This document shows, piece after piece, positions 53,570-63,502 of a stretch of DNA of 64,000 nt; within the stretch, counting starts at the first letter, position 1; every line of letters begins with the position of its first letter. The stretch lies in NCBI RefSeq assembly GCF_007678455.1, contig NZ_VEEP01000001.1, positions 186,001 through 250,000 of the forward strand, written 5' to 3'. The notes beneath the pieces are model-generated. The model had not been told where the DNA came from, searched no databases, and worked only from the letters and a program-made list of their open reading frames with translations. Position numbers and translations under genes: made by a program. The DNA is from Cytobacillus oceanisediminis 2691 (GTDB lineage Bacteria; Bacillota; Bacilli; Bacillales; Cytobacillaceae).

Positions 53570-54313
53570 ATGGTGGAGAGCCGGAACTTTAAACTGGATA
53601 CCGAATGGAACGTGATACATTATCCTGAAAGACCAAATGGTTTCGGTATCCTGGCAATTGGAGACGAAAGACATTTTGTAAATGGAAAAAGCAGTTTTTG
53701 GACACAGAATGAAGGTAAACGTTCAATGCTGAACATTTGGAAAAATGAAGGATATACTGTTTTTTATTCAAATTTATACGGCAGGCATTGGGGAAGTGAG
53801 AAGGCTGTCGACCTGGCGAAAAGATTGTGCACTCATATTGTCCGCAATGAAATTTTGAACCCATACTTCCATATCGTTGCTGAAGGGATGGGGGCACTCG
53901 TCGCATTGAAACTATTAGCCGACAGCGATAATAAAATCAGATCACTGGTTCTGATCAATCCAATCCTCTCATTAACTGCCCATCTGGAACAGGAAAAAGA
54001 GAACAAGTTTTTTTATAAAAAGCTTATAGGAGAACTGGAAACGGCGTACGAAACCGGTATCAAGAATCTTCATCAGCGACTTCATGATGAGGATGCAGGT
54101 TCCGAAAGCTTCAATAAAGAAACACCGGTAAAAATCATTCATGTTTTGTCTGGGAACAGAGCATATAAACAATCGAATGTCATTAAGCATTTATCAGTTG
54201 AATGGGAAAAAGACAGTTTGCCGATTACCATAAGTTACGTGCTGCCCGAAAAAAAACTGCAGATAGGATTCCAAATCGTCCAATTTCTGTCCAAACATGA
54301 GCAGGTCCTATAA
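53570..54313 (+). CDS. yjaU: YjaU-like alpha/beta-hydrolase-fold protein
   Basis: A 247-residue protein at the position of B. subtilis yjaU. It looks like a degenerate alpha/beta hydrolase (nucleophile-elbow-like segment VAEGMGALVALKLL with Gly in place of the usual Ser context, then SLVLINPILSL). The G-x-S-x-G Ser is replaced (EGMGA), so activity is doubtful. Role unknown. Start at ATG 53570, after AAGGGGTTGG. Confidence 0.6.
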   Translation: MVESRNFKLDTEWNVIHYPERPNGFGILAIGDERHFVNGKSSFWTQNEGKRSMLNIWKNEGYTVFYSNLYGRHWGSEKAVDLAKRLCTHIVRNEILNPYFHIVAEGMGALVALKLLADSDNKIRSLVLINPILSLTAHLEQEKENKFFYKKLIGELETAYETGIKNLHQRLHDEDAGSESFNKETPVKIIHVLSGNRAYKQSNVIKHLSVEWEKDSLPITISYVLPEKKLQIGFQIVQFLSKHEQVL

Positions 54314-54380
54314 CTCCTTGCAAATATTTTCAATATTAGATTCATAGGATACAAGAGAGTAATTGCAAGGAGGAATTTAC

Positions 54381-55208
54381 ATGGAAAGGGCAACTATTGT
54401 TGGGGTATACGATTTTATAGGCTATAGTCTTTGTCGGCATTTGCTCGATATGGGCATTGAAGTGGCGGGAATCCATCCTATCGGTGAAAAAGAGAACGAT
54501 TATACAGAAGAGAAGTGTTTGGAAATTGGCAGGAATGCAAACTTCTCAGAAATCAGTTCATTAGAGTGGCAGACGGATGAAGCTTTTGATTACTTATTTG
54601 TTACTCTGTTTGAAGTATTCCTCCAACAGGAGCGCACAGCAGATTATCTGGAGACAATTTTACCTAAACTTGAGTCACGGCAATATAATAACCAGCGGAC
54701 AGTTTTGCTCCTTCCTGCATATTTGGCGCATGAAAATGTGAAGCTGAATAAGACTGATTTAGGATTGGACCTGTTTATCAACAGTGTAAAGTCTTCAGTC
54801 CTGATAATCTATCTGCCGACTATTTTTGGGCCATGGCAGCCTGAGAAGTGTTTTTTCCAGAAAGCGATGAATCATGCCTCAAATCAAAGAGGAGAAATCC
54901 TCGAAATCGATCCTTGGGAGTGGACAGAGGATTGTTTGTATATTGATGATGCTGTTAACTTGATTAGGAAAATGGCTGAATCCGGGGAACAAGGGCAGTT
55001 TATACTGTCAAGCGGACAACCTGACAGATGGGAAGAGTGTGCCAGGGAACTGCTTGGACAGGACCCAGCAGTTCCTGATAGCCGGTTTGCAAAATCAAAG
55101 GTAAAAGGGGCCGTCAAGGTCAAAAAAGTGAAAAAAAACGAAGAAGTCAGCAAAGGGTTGAGGAAACAAAGGGAGCAATATTACCGGATACACGACAGCA
55201 GAGTCTGA
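54381..55208 (+). CDS. yjaV: YjaV-like NAD-binding-fold protein
   Basis: A 275-residue protein with an N-terminal Rossmann-like start (MERATIVGVYDFIGYSLCRHLLDMGIEV) in the position of yjaV. The body resembles NAD-dependent epimerases (IIYLPTIFGPW, YIDDAVNLI), but the canonical GxxGxxG is altered (GVYDFIG), so NAD binding is uncertain. A Lys-rich stretch near the C-terminus (KGAVKVKKVKKNEEVSKG). ATG at 54381 after AAGGAGG. Function unknown. Confidence 0.6.
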   Translation: MERATIVGVYDFIGYSLCRHLLDMGIEVAGIHPIGEKENDYTEEKCLEIGRNANFSEISSLEWQTDEAFDYLFVTLFEVFLQQERTADYLETILPKLESRQYNNQRTVLLLPAYLAHENVKLNKTDLGLDLFINSVKSSVLIIYLPTIFGPWQPEKCFFQKAMNHASNQRGEILEIDPWEWTEDCLYIDDAVNLIRKMAESGEQGQFILSSGQPDRWEECARELLGQDPAVPDSRFAKSKVKGAVKVKKVKKNEEVSKGLRKQREQYYRIHDSRV

Positions 55209-55352
55209 AGGGATTTTCCATAAATCACTTTTCAAACGATACTCCACAGAGTAAAATGGTAAAAGATTCTTTTACTCGGTTCCATTTTAATAAAGCGAAC
55301 ACTGCTGGATCATATAGTATAAGAACAGTGGCGCATAAAGGAGATGCATCGG

Positions 55353-56303
55353 ATGCTGAAACGTTTCGGGCTGATATTGTTAAGCCTTCTTTTGCTTGGA
55401 GGATGCGGACAACCTATTGCATCCGGGAAGGTAGAGAAAGTCGGCCTGCTGGTGCCTGAAACTATTGATGATCAGGTGTGGGGGACAAAGGGATATCGCG
55501 GTCTTCTGCAAATCCAGACCCGTCTGGGTGTTGATGTTTTTTTCAAGGAAGGTATGGATTCCCAAGAAGCTGTAGAGGAAGCTGTCAAGGAGTTCGACCG
55601 TAAAGGTGTGAACCTGATCTATGGCCATGGCAATGAGTACGCTGCCTTTTTCAATAAGATATCTGAAGAATATCCAGATATCCATTTCATCAGTTTTAAT
55701 GGAGATGCCCGAAAGAAGAACACGACAAGTCTGAACTTTGAGGGATATGCTATGGGATTCTTTGGAGGTATGGTCGCGAGCCATATGTCTGAAACTGGCA
55801 AGGTCGGTATCATTGCAGCTTATGAATGGCAGCCTGAAGTCGAAGGATTTTATGATGGGGCCATTTTTGAAAATAAGAATATGAAGGTCAACATCCGTTA
55901 TGTTGGCCACTGGGATGACCAAAAGAAAGCGCTGGAAGTTCTTGACGAAGTTTTGGACGAGGGAGCGGATGTTATTTATCCTGCCGGAGATGGGTATAAT
56001 GTTCCCGTTATCGAAAAAGTGAAGGACAGCGGCTTTTATGTGATTGGCTATATTTCTGACCAGTCCGATTTCGGCGAGTCGACGGTTCTGACGAGTACTG
56101 TCCAGCATGTTGACGACTTGTATGAATTAACGGCTGAGAAGTACAATAACGGCAATCTTGAATCTGGCAATTTATCATTCGACTTTCAAGACGGTGTGAT
56201 TACCCTTGGCAAATTCAGCCCTGATGTCGATTCAGAGTACCGCAAAAAGTTAAATACTTATATCAATACTTATAAAAACACTGGCAAATTACCTAATCAA
56301 TGA
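55353..56303 (+). CDS. med: Med, competence-linked BMP-family lipoprotein
   Basis: A 316-residue lipoprotein: signal peptide with lipobox LLGGC (Cys18), then a BMP/PnrA-like periplasmic-binding fold (VGLLVPETIDDQVWGTKGY, LIYGHGNEYAAFF, GFFGGMVASHMSETGKVG). In B. subtilis Med positively influences comK and is cotranscribed with comZ, as here (26-bp gap). The start is ATG at 55353; another ATG nine bases earlier directly abuts AAAGGAG. The ligand is unknown; nucleosides are plausible from the family. Confidence 0.85.
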   Translation: MLKRFGLILLSLLLLGGCGQPIASGKVEKVGLLVPETIDDQVWGTKGYRGLLQIQTRLGVDVFFKEGMDSQEAVEEAVKEFDRKGVNLIYGHGNEYAAFFNKISEEYPDIHFISFNGDARKKNTTSLNFEGYAMGFFGGMVASHMSETGKVGIIAAYEWQPEVEGFYDGAIFENKNMKVNIRYVGHWDDQKKALEVLDEVLDEGADVIYPAGDGYNVPVIEKVKDSGFYVIGYISDQSDFGESTVLTSTVQHVDDLYELTAEKYNNGNLESGNLSFDFQDGVITLGKFSPDVDSEYRKKLNTYINTYKNTGKLPNQ

Positions 56304-56328
56304 TTTGACACTATAGGAGGCAAAGAAC

Positions 56329-56517
56329 ATGCAAAATAATGACAAAACAATGGAATTCATGCAAATCGCCATGAAGTACCTGCCAGAAGCCCAGCAAAAA
56401 CTGCAAGAAGCAGGCATCGAGCTGACAATGGACAATCTGCAGCCATTTTTCACCCTGTTCACAAAAGTAATGAACGAAGCATATGAACTGGGGAAAGCAG
56501 ACGCTGCACAGGAATAG
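56329..56517 (+). CDS. comZ: ComZ, repressor of comG expression
   Basis: A 62-residue acidic helical protein (MQNNDKTMEFMQIAMKYLPEAQQKL..., GIELTMDNLQPFFTLF) matching ComZ, which in B. subtilis dampens comG transcription. TAGGAGG before the ATG, 26 bp after med. Followed by a bidirectional terminator. Confidence 0.88.
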   Translation: MQNNDKTMEFMQIAMKYLPEAQQKLQEAGIELTMDNLQPFFTLFTKVMNEAYELGKADAAQE

Positions 56518-56525
56518 ATAAAAAT

Positions 56526-56556
56526 AAAAGCTGAGGCATGCCTCAGCTTTTATTTT
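56526..56556. terminator. Bidirectional terminator of comZ
   Basis: AAAAGCTGAGG pairs with CCTCAGCTTTT around CATG, then T-rich. The right arm encodes the last codons of the convergent small gene, so that mRNA ends inside the hairpin. Confidence 0.82.
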
Positions 56557-56854
56557 TATCAATGATCTGGTTAAAAAAAGGCTTTACTTTGCCCAAAAGG
56601 GGCTTTAGTTCCCTGGCTGATGTGATCAATGTATCAACATGGTACATCACTTCATCTAAATCAATTTGATCAAGGTACTTGCTTAAAGGGGAAGAAGGCT
56701 CTGCTGGTTGGTCATTGCTTTCGGCTATGTTCCTCTGACCTCCAAACATGATGTGGTCGAAATGATCGAATTCCTGTCCTTTCTCATCGCCGACTTCTTC
56801 TTCACTTCTCCTGAGCTTGAAACCAAACAGGTCTCTAGCTCTTTCATCCTCCAT
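56543..56854 (-). CDS. Hypothetical acidic protein convergent with comZ
   Basis: A 103-residue hydrophilic protein rich in Glu/Asp, with FGFKLRR near the start and an amphipathic C-terminus (IDLDEVMYHVDTLITSARELKPLLGKVKPFF). I do not recognise it firmly; it could relate to YqfQ/VrrA-type or other small Bacillus proteins. ATG at 56854 after AAAGGTGGG with eight-base spacing; ATG at 56860 is too close to the ribosome site. Overlaps the comZ terminator at its 3' end. Confidence 0.6.
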   Translation of the reverse strand: MEDERARDLFGFKLRRSEEEVGDEKGQEFDHFDHIMFGGQRNIAESNDQPAEPSSPLSKYLDQIDLDEVMYHVDTLITSARELKPLLGKVKPFFNQIIDKNKS

Positions 56855-57007
56855 TTTCATTCCCACCTTTCTCTATCTCTTTTTACATCAATATAGTGCA
56901 AACTGGCGGCTGGCACTTGTCAGTTTTCAGACGTAATGTCCTCACTGTCAGTCTATGAAGAATCTGGTCATATGGACTGGGTCAATAGTGGAATTCTTAT
57001 TTTTCAG

Positions 57008-57053
57008 TTGCAGCAGGGGAGGATTATCTGCTAAAATTAGTACCAAGTCATAA
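57008..57053 (+). promoter_or_regulatory. fabH promoter with FapR-like operator
   Basis: TTGCAG (57008-57013), 18-bp spacer, TAAAAT (57032-57037), then TTAGTACCAAGTCATAA (57037-57053), which has a perfect left half of the FapR site TTAGTACC and a two-mismatch right half. Position over +1 fits repression relieved by malonyl-CoA. Confidence 0.65.
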
Positions 57054-57115
57054 TAATTGATAACAATAAATTGTGCTAAATAGACAGAATCCAAAAGATA
57101 AAGGAGATGGATCCC

Positions 57116-58048
57116 ATGAATGCAGGGATAATTGGGGTTGGGCGGTACTTGCCTGAAAATATAGTAACGAACCTTGATCTGGAAAAGAAAATGGACACTT
57201 CGGATGAGTGGATCCGCACAAGGACGGGGATTGAAGAAAGAAGAATTGCAAATGATGATATGGATACATCACATTTAGCCTATCGTGCTGCAGCAGAAGC
57301 CATCAAAAATGCTGGTATTTCTGCTGAAGAACTAGACTTGATCCTGGTAGCTACAGTTACGCCGGATCAGCCTTTCCCAACGGTGTCATGCATGCTCCAG
57401 GAACAGCTTGGTGCGAAAAAGGCTGCAGCAATGGACTTGAGTGCCGCATGCGCCGGATTCATGTATGGGATGGTAACCGGAAAGCAGTTTATCGAAGCAG
57501 GTACGTATAAGTACGTGTTAATAGTTGGTGTGGAGAAACTATCCAAGATCACTGACTGGAATGATCGGAATACAGCTGTACTTTTTGGTGATGGTGCCGG
57601 TGCTGTAGTGATGGGGCCAGTGTCAGACGGTAAAGGAGTACTTTCGTTTGAATTGGGTTCTGACGGAACCGGCGGAAAGTATCTGTATCAGGACGACTAT
57701 ATTGTGATGAACGGCCGGGAAGTTTTCAAGTTTGCGGTAAGGCAAATGGGTGAGAGCAGCATCAATGTACTTGAAAAAGCCGGCCTTTCAAAAGAAGATG
57801 TAGATTTCCTGATTCCCCACCAGGCAAATATCAGGATCATGGAGTCTGCACGCCAGCGTCTTGAGCTTCCTATTGAAAAAATGTCAAAAACAGTCCATAA
57901 GTACGGAAATACATCTGCCGCTTCAATCCCGATTTCGCTTTTTGAAGAACTAGAAGCTGGAAAAATCAAGGATGGCGATGTAGTCGTAATGGTAGGCTTT
58001 GGCGGGGGATTGACCTGGGGCGCGATTGCCATGCGATGGGGTAGATAA
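57116..58048 (+). CDS. fabH: Beta-ketoacyl-ACP synthase III
   Basis: A 310-residue FabH condensing acyl-CoA with malonyl-ACP to start fatty-acid synthesis. The triad is Cys112 in [10 protein letters not shown], His in [10 protein letters not shown] and Asn in [13 protein letters not shown] at 57116 with AAAGGAG nine bases upstream; ATG at 57107 overlaps it. In Bacillus this orthologue (fabHA) is the main starter of branched chains; the choice of substrate is not determined. FapR-type control, operon with fabF. Confidence 0.93.
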   Translation: MNAGIIGVGRYLPENIVTNLDLEKKMDTSDEWIRTRTGIEERRIANDDMDTSHLAYRAAAEAIKNAGISAEELDLILVATVTPDQPFPTVSCMLQEQLGAKKAAAMDLSAACAGFMYGMVTGKQFIEAGTYKYVLIVGVEKLSKITDWNDRNTAVLFGDGAGAVVMGPVSDGKGVLSFELGSDGTGGKYLYQDDYIVMNGREVFKFAVRQMGESSINVLEKAGLSKEDVDFLIPHQANIRIMESARQRLELPIEKMSKTVHKYGNTSAASIPISLFEELEAGKIKDGDVVVMVGFGGGLTWGAIAMRWGR

Positions 58049-58098
58049 TTAAAATAACTTCAATCAAAATAAGAGATCAGATAAAGGAGATGCAATAA

Positions 58099-59343
58099 AT
58101 GATGGAGAAACGCAGAGTCGTAGTTACTGGAATCGGGGCTGTCACGCCCCTCGGCAATGATGCAGAAACTACCTGGAAAAATATTGTGGAAGGTGTATCG
58201 GGAATCGGCCCGGTCACAAGGCTAAATGCCGATGATTTTCCGGCAAAGGTCGCAGCAGAAGTAAAAGAATTCAATGTTGAAAACTTTATAGACCGGAAAG
58301 ATGCAAGGAAAATGGATCGCTTCACACATTATGCTGTTGCCGCATCCCTGATGGCTGTAAAAGATGCCGAGCTGGAAATTACCGATGAGAATGCGCCGCG
58401 AGTTGGTGTATGGATCGGATCGGGAATCGGCGGGATGGAGACATTCGAGCAGCAGCATGAAACATTCATGAATAGAGGGTACCGCAGGGTCAGCCCCTTC
58501 TTCGTGCCAATGATGATTCCTGACATGGCAACAGGACAGGTATCGATCACTCTTGGTGCAAGAGGCTTTAACTCATGTACAGTGACAGCGTGTGCGACGG
58601 GGACAAACTCAATCGGTGATGCTTTTAAGGTCATCCAGCGCGGTGATGCTGATGTTATGGTAACAGGCGGGGCAGAAGCACCAATAACAAAAATGTCTTT
58701 TGCAGGATTCTGTGCAAATACTGCCTTATCGACCAATCATGACCCAGAGAAAGCAAGCAGACCATTCGATAAAAACCGTGATGGCTTCGTGATGGGTGAA
58801 GGCGCTGGAATTGTCGTTCTTGAGGAATTAGAACACGCATTGGCCCGCGGAGCAAAAATCTATGCCGAAATCGTCGGCTATGGCGCAACTGGAGACGCAT
58901 ACCATATCACCGCACCCGCTCCAGAAGGTGAAGGCGGGGCAAGAGCGATGAAAATGGCCCTTGATGATGCAGGGCTTGCACCAGAAGAAGTTGGTTATAT
59001 CAATGCACATGGAACAAGCACCGAGTATAACGATAAATATGAAACAATGGCGATCAAGACAGTCTTTGGCGAACAGGCATACAAGCTGGCAGTCAGTTCA
59101 ACAAAATCGATGACAGGCCACTTGCTTGGAGCAGCAGGAGGAATTGAGGCAATCTTCACCGTACTTGCATTGAAAGAAGGAATTTTGCCTCCAACAATCA
59201 ATCTTGAAAATCCAGATCCTGAATGTGATCTTGATTATGTTCCAAACGAAGCACGCAGCCAGCAAGTAAACGCAGCAATCAGCAATTCGCTCGGTTTTGG
59301 CGGCCATAATGCTACAATTGCTTTCAGAAAATACGAAGCTTAA
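58099..59343 (+). CDS. fabF: Beta-ketoacyl-ACP synthase II
   Basis: A 414-residue elongating condensing enzyme. Nucleophile Cys165 in [10 protein letters not shown], and catalytic His residues in [12 protein letters not shown] and [10 protein letters not shown]. It is 50 bp after fabH with its own AAAGGAG, and ends in a strong terminator. Substrate is acyl-ACP of medium to long chain. Confidence 0.94.
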   Translation: MMEKRRVVVTGIGAVTPLGNDAETTWKNIVEGVSGIGPVTRLNADDFPAKVAAEVKEFNVENFIDRKDARKMDRFTHYAVAASLMAVKDAELEITDENAPRVGVWIGSGIGGMETFEQQHETFMNRGYRRVSPFFVPMMIPDMATGQVSITLGARGFNSCTVTACATGTNSIGDAFKVIQRGDADVMVTGGAEAPITKMSFAGFCANTALSTNHDPEKASRPFDKNRDGFVMGEGAGIVVLEELEHALARGAKIYAEIVGYGATGDAYHITAPAPEGEGGARAMKMALDDAGLAPEEVGYINAHGTSTEYNDKYETMAIKTVFGEQAYKLAVSSTKSMTGHLLGAAGGIEAIFTVLALKEGILPPTINLENPDPECDLDYVPNEARSQQVNAAISNSLGFGGHNATIAFRKYEA

Positions 59344-59370
59344 TGATATCGGTAAAAGTCCTTCGTAATA

Positions 59371-59408
59371 GAAGCAGGAACCCTTTCGGCAGGGTTTCTG
59401 CTTTTTTT
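59371..59408 (+). terminator. Terminator of fabHF
   Basis: AGCAGGAACCCT and AGGGTTTCTGCT (one G-U pair) followed by T7. Confidence 0.88.
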
Positions 59409-59611
59409 GTCGATGAATCCTTTCCGTACCTCCTATGCCCATGAGAATTCCATTTAGGGGCTAATTACACTCTTATAAAACTTCTTCCCCTCATACTAGA
59501 ATTTGCCTCAATACTCTTTAGTTTCATGAAGAAAGCAGCATTGCTATCAAAAGATCCTTTCAAAAAAAGTAATGAAAGTGTAATAAAAGTACCATGTTCC
59601 TAATAATTAAT

Positions 59612-59626
59612 AATTATCAGAATGTT
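59612..59626 (+). promoter_or_regulatory. CodY-like site upstream of appD
   Basis: AATTATCAGAATGTT matches 12 of 15 positions of the CodY motif AATTTTCWGAAAATT. It lies about 65 bp before the appD start in a 347-bp gap that otherwise shows no gene. The app operon of B. subtilis is under nutritional control. Confidence 0.5.
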
Positions 59627-59690
59627 TTATTCAGGCCGATAGTGTCTTCTTTTACTATTAATTTCTTGGGATGGGCGGTGTGCAAGAAAC

Positions 59691-60674
59691 GTGACAGCCT
59701 TATTGGAGCTAAAGAACCTAAAAACCTATTTTAAAAGAAAAAAGACAGTGATTCCTGCTGTGGACGGAGTGGACCTTGTCATCAATAAAGGGGAAACTGT
59801 CGCTTTGGTGGGAGAATCGGGATCCGGCAAAAGCATTACATCTCTATCAATCATGCGATTGATTCCTAGCCCGCCCGGGGAAATTGTGGACGGGCAGATC
59901 CATTTTGATGGGCGGGACCTTGTGATGGCCACAGAGGACGAAATGTGCAAAATCCGAGGCAATGACATTTCGATGATTTTTCAGGAACCGATGACTTCAC
60001 TGAATCCTGTGCTTACCATCGGTGAACAAATAACCGAAGTCCTGACATACCATCAGGGATTGAATCAGGCAATGGCGAAGCAAAAAGCCATCGAGATGCT
60101 GGAACTCGTTGGCTTTTCACGAGCGAAGGAAATTATCAATGATTATCCCCACCGGCTTTCGGGAGGAATGCGCCAGCGGGTGATGATTGCGATGGCCATG
60201 AGCTGCAACCCAAAGCTTTTGATTGCGGATGAGCCAACTACAGCTTTGGACGTGACAATCCAGGCGCAGATCCTGGATCTGATGAAGGATTTGAGCACAA
60301 AATTCAATACCTCGATCCTGATCATTACCCATGACCTTGGAGTGGTTTCCGAAGTCGCAGACCGGGTTGTCGTCATGTACGCGGGCCAGGTTGTGGAGCA
60401 AGCAATCGTGGAGGACCTGTTTGAAAATCCACTGCATCCTTACACTGAGGGCCTGATGGGTTCCATCCCGTCGGTAGACGAGGACCATGCCCGGCTTGTG
60501 TCAATAGAAGGAAATGTACCTTCACCCGAGAATCTGCCAAAAGGCTGCCGTTTTGCTCCTCGATGCCCACATGCCTTTGACCGCTGTTTCAGTGAAATGC
60601 CAAGTCTTGTGAGGAAATATAGCACACGGTCTGTAAGGTGCTTTTTACATGAAAGCAAGGAGGTGGAGAAATGA
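59691..60674 (+). CDS. appD: Oligopeptide ABC transporter ATPase AppD
   Basis: A 327-residue ATPase of the Opp/App/Dpp class. Walker A GESGSGKS, signature LSGGMRQRV, Walker B LLIADEPTTALD, His in ITHDLG, and the C-terminal oligopeptide domain with Cys cluster (KGCRFAPRCPHAFDRC). GTG start at 59691, weak SD, but MTALLEL... matches family starts. It lies downstream of fabF; a gene in the position of B. subtilis yjaZ is not seen. Overlaps appF (ATGA). Confidence 0.88.
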   Translation: MTALLELKNLKTYFKRKKTVIPAVDGVDLVINKGETVALVGESGSGKSITSLSIMRLIPSPPGEIVDGQIHFDGRDLVMATEDEMCKIRGNDISMIFQEPMTSLNPVLTIGEQITEVLTYHQGLNQAMAKQKAIEMLELVGFSRAKEIINDYPHRLSGGMRQRVMIAMAMSCNPKLLIADEPTTALDVTIQAQILDLMKDLSTKFNTSILIITHDLGVVSEVADRVVVMYAGQVVEQAIVEDLFENPLHPYTEGLMGSIPSVDEDHARLVSIEGNVPSPENLPKGCRFAPRCPHAFDRCFSEMPSLVRKYSTRSVRCFLHESKEVEK

Positions 60675-61693
60675 TTGCAGCCAAGGAATCACTGGAAAAC
60701 AAATCAAAACAAGATAGCTCCGAAACCTTGCTTGAATTACAAGATTTAAAAAAGCACTTTCCTATTAAAGCAGGACTATTCCAAAAGACAGTTGGTCATA
60801 TTAAAGCGGTTGACGGAATAAATTTGAAGGTGAATAAAGGAGAGACTCTTGGAATTGTAGGAGAATCAGGCTGTGGCAAATCTACTGTCGGCAGGACGAT
60901 TATAAGGCTCTATGAACCTACCAATGGAAAAATCATTTTCAACGGCAAGGATATCTCCCATCTTTCGGAGAGTGACCTGAGAAGGGATGTACGCAAAAAT
61001 ATACAAATGATCTTCCAGGATCCATTCGCTTCGCTTAATCCGAGAAAAACATTGAGATCAATCATCAGGGAGCCTCTTGATACCCATCAATTGTATAAGA
61101 GCAAAGAGAGGGACATTCATGTTGAGAGCTTATTGGAAAAGGTAGGACTAAATGCTTCGTTTATCAATCGTTATCCCCATGAATTTTCCGGGGGGCAGCG
61201 CCAGAGAATTGGAATAGCCCGAACACTGGCATTGAACCCGGAATTGATTATAGCCGATGAAGCTGTTTCTGCCCTGGATGTTTCCATTCAGGCACAAATC
61301 ATTAATCTGATGGAAGACCTTCAGGAGGAATTTGGGCTTACTTATATTTTTATCTCCCATGACCTAAGTGTTGTCAGACATATTAGTGACAGAGTTGGTG
61401 TCATGTATCTAGGAAAAATGATGGAACTCGCTGCAAAAAAAGACCTGTATGCAGAACCGCTGCATCCATATACACAGGCACTCTTGTCAGCTGTTCCGGT
61501 TCCTAGAAAGAAAGGTGTCATGAAACGTGAGCGCATCATCTTGAAAGGCGAGCTTCCGAGTCCATCGAATCCGCCCAAAGGGTGTGTATTCCATACAAGG
61601 TGTCCAGCTGCATTTGACCTTTGCAGACAAGTGGATCCTGAATTCAAAGAAGTCAAGAACAACCATTTTGTTGCCTGCCATCTATATACATAG
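60671..61693 (+). CDS. appF: Oligopeptide ABC transporter ATPase AppF
   Basis: A 340-residue partner ATPase of AppD. Walker A GESGCGKST, signature FSGGQRQRIG, Walker B LIIADEAVSALD, and a C-terminal KGCVFHTRCPAAFDLC cluster. Starts within the appD stop (ATGA) after AAGGAGG. The two ATPases drive uptake of peptides captured by AppA. Confidence 0.9.
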   Translation: MIAAKESLENKSKQDSSETLLELQDLKKHFPIKAGLFQKTVGHIKAVDGINLKVNKGETLGIVGESGCGKSTVGRTIIRLYEPTNGKIIFNGKDISHLSESDLRRDVRKNIQMIFQDPFASLNPRKTLRSIIREPLDTHQLYKSKERDIHVESLLEKVGLNASFINRYPHEFSGGQRQRIGIARTLALNPELIIADEAVSALDVSIQAQIINLMEDLQEEFGLTYIFISHDLSVVRHISDRVGVMYLGKMMELAAKKDLYAEPLHPYTQALLSAVPVPRKKGVMKRERIILKGELPSPSNPPKGCVFHTRCPAAFDLCRQVDPEFKEVKNNHFVACHLYT

Positions 61694-61777
61694 GGCAGCT
61701 GCAGAAACTGAAGGGGGGAGATAGGTATACCTTTCTGCTTATCTAGAAAATCAGTAAAAATTTAAGGGGGAAATGAT

Positions 61778-63427
61778 GTGAAATTAAGAAAAGCTTCATG
61801 GTTATTAATCAGTCTTACCCTGATCCTGTCGATTTTCCTGACTGCGTGTACAGGAAATTCAGCTGAGGATCCTAAAGAAACTCCTGGAGATGATGGCAAG
61901 AAAGAAGAGGAAGCTTCAGGACCGCAGCAGGGCGGGGATTTGATCATTGGTTCCACTGGTGCGCCTACCGTCTTCAACCCACTTTATTCAACTGATACAT
62001 CCAGTTCGGACATTGAAGGTTTCATTTATGACAGCCTGGTGTCATCGGATACTGAATTCAATCCGACTATGAGCATGGCAGAGTCGATCGATATCTCTGA
62101 CGATGGCCTGACCTTTACAGCGAAATTGAAAAAGGGCATTAAATGGCACGACGGAGAAGAGTTCACTGCTGATGATGTAGTGTTCACGTTCAGCATCCCG
62201 AAAAACCCGGATTATAACGGCGAGCGCGGATCAGCTTTCGAATCAATGGAATCCGTCAAAAAAATTGATGATTATACGGTCGAGTTCAAACTGAGCAAGA
62301 AAGATGCTTCTTTCTATCCGGTTTCACTGAGCTACTATATCCTGCCAGAACACATCCTGAAAGATGTACCGGTTGCCGAACTTGGTGAGCATGAATTCAA
62401 TACGAAAAGTCCAATTGGTACTGGTCCATTCAAATTCGTTGAATGGAAAGACGGAGAGTATGTAAAGGTTGAAGCCTTCGATGATTACTTCAAAGGCCGT
62501 CCATACCTTGATACGCTCACCTATAAAATCGTTCCTGATATGGATGCCATGATCGCGCAAATCCAGGCTGGAGATATTCATTTTGCAGCTGGTGTTCCTG
62601 GAACTGATATTGAAACAGTCAAGTCATTCCCTGGTGTGAAGGTTGAGTCAGGCCTTGCTCTTTCCTACACATATCTGGGATACAACCAGAAGAATGATCT
62701 GTTCAAAGATAAAAAAGTCCGACAGGCAATTACACACGCAATCGACAGGGAAGCAATCGTAAATTCTGTCATGAACGGTGACGGTAAAGTCGCTGATGTT
62801 CCAGAGAGCCCACTTTCATTTGCATACAATGACGATGTTCCGAAATTTGGATATGACGTCGAGAAAGCAAAATCATTACTAGCCGAAGCTGGCTGGAAGG
62901 ACACAGATGGTGATGGAATCCTCGATAAGGACGGCAAGAAATTCTCTTTCACGGTAAAAACAAACCAGGGTAACAAAGTAAGGGAAGATATTGTCGTGGT
63001 TCTACAAGAGCAGCTGAAGGAAGTCGGAATCGAAGCCAAGCCGGAAATTGTTGAATGGAGCGCATTCATCGAGCAAATTTCTGCGCCAAACTGGAATTAC
63101 GACGCACTTGTACTTGGATGGAGTCTGTCAACATTCCCGGATCAGTATGATATTTTCCACTCTAGCCAGATGAAAGAAGGCTTGAACTTCGTCTGGTACT
63201 CAAACCCTGAGGCAGATAAGCTGATGGAAGAAGCGAAGCAAATCCTTGACCAGGATGAGTACAAAGCAGCGTATGCCGAAATTTATAAGATGCTGGCAGA
63301 AGACCAGCCATACACATTCCTGTACTATCCAAATGTACACAGGGTCATGCCTGCGAATCTGGAAGGCTATGTATTCCACGCGAAGGATGATTTTTATGAA
63401 ATCTCCAAGTGGTGGCTGAAAAAATAG
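61778..63427 (+). CDS. appA: Oligopeptide-binding lipoprotein AppA
   Basis: A 549-residue SBP family 5 protein. Signal peptide and lipobox ending LTAC (Cys24), an Asp/Glu/Lys-rich linker, then GGDLIIGSTGAPTVFNPLYS, WHDGEEFTADDVVFTF and AITHAIDREAIVNSV, all typical of peptide/nickel-binding proteins. GTG start at 61778 after AAGGGGG. It presents peptides to the App permease. Followed by a terminator-like hairpin and a repeat element before appB. Confidence 0.9.
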   Translation: MKLRKASWLLISLTLILSIFLTACTGNSAEDPKETPGDDGKKEEEASGPQQGGDLIIGSTGAPTVFNPLYSTDTSSSDIEGFIYDSLVSSDTEFNPTMSMAESIDISDDGLTFTAKLKKGIKWHDGEEFTADDVVFTFSIPKNPDYNGERGSAFESMESVKKIDDYTVEFKLSKKDASFYPVSLSYYILPEHILKDVPVAELGEHEFNTKSPIGTGPFKFVEWKDGEYVKVEAFDDYFKGRPYLDTLTYKIVPDMDAMIAQIQAGDIHFAAGVPGTDIETVKSFPGVKVESGLALSYTYLGYNQKNDLFKDKKVRQAITHAIDREAIVNSVMNGDGKVADVPESPLSFAYNDDVPKFGYDVEKAKSLLAEAGWKDTDGDGILDKDGKKFSFTVKTNQGNKVREDIVVVLQEQLKEVGIEAKPEIVEWSAFIEQISAPNWNYDALVLGWSLSTFPDQYDIFHSSQMKEGLNFVWYSNPEADKLMEEAKQILDQDEYKAAYAEIYKMLAEDQPYTFLYYPNVHRVMPANLEGYVFHAKDDFYEISKWWLKK

Positions 63428-63438
63428 GATCAGGATGG

Positions 63439-63462
63439 GGGGAAGGGAGTGTCCCTTCCCTT
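63439..63462 (+). terminator. Hairpin/terminator after appA
   Basis: GGAAGGGA and TCCCTTCC with a GTG loop and CTTT tail; may raise appA over appB expression. Confidence 0.65.
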
Positions 63463-63502
63463 TCAGATTTTAAGTGCCGCCAGCTTACCCAAGGCGTTTT
63501 CT

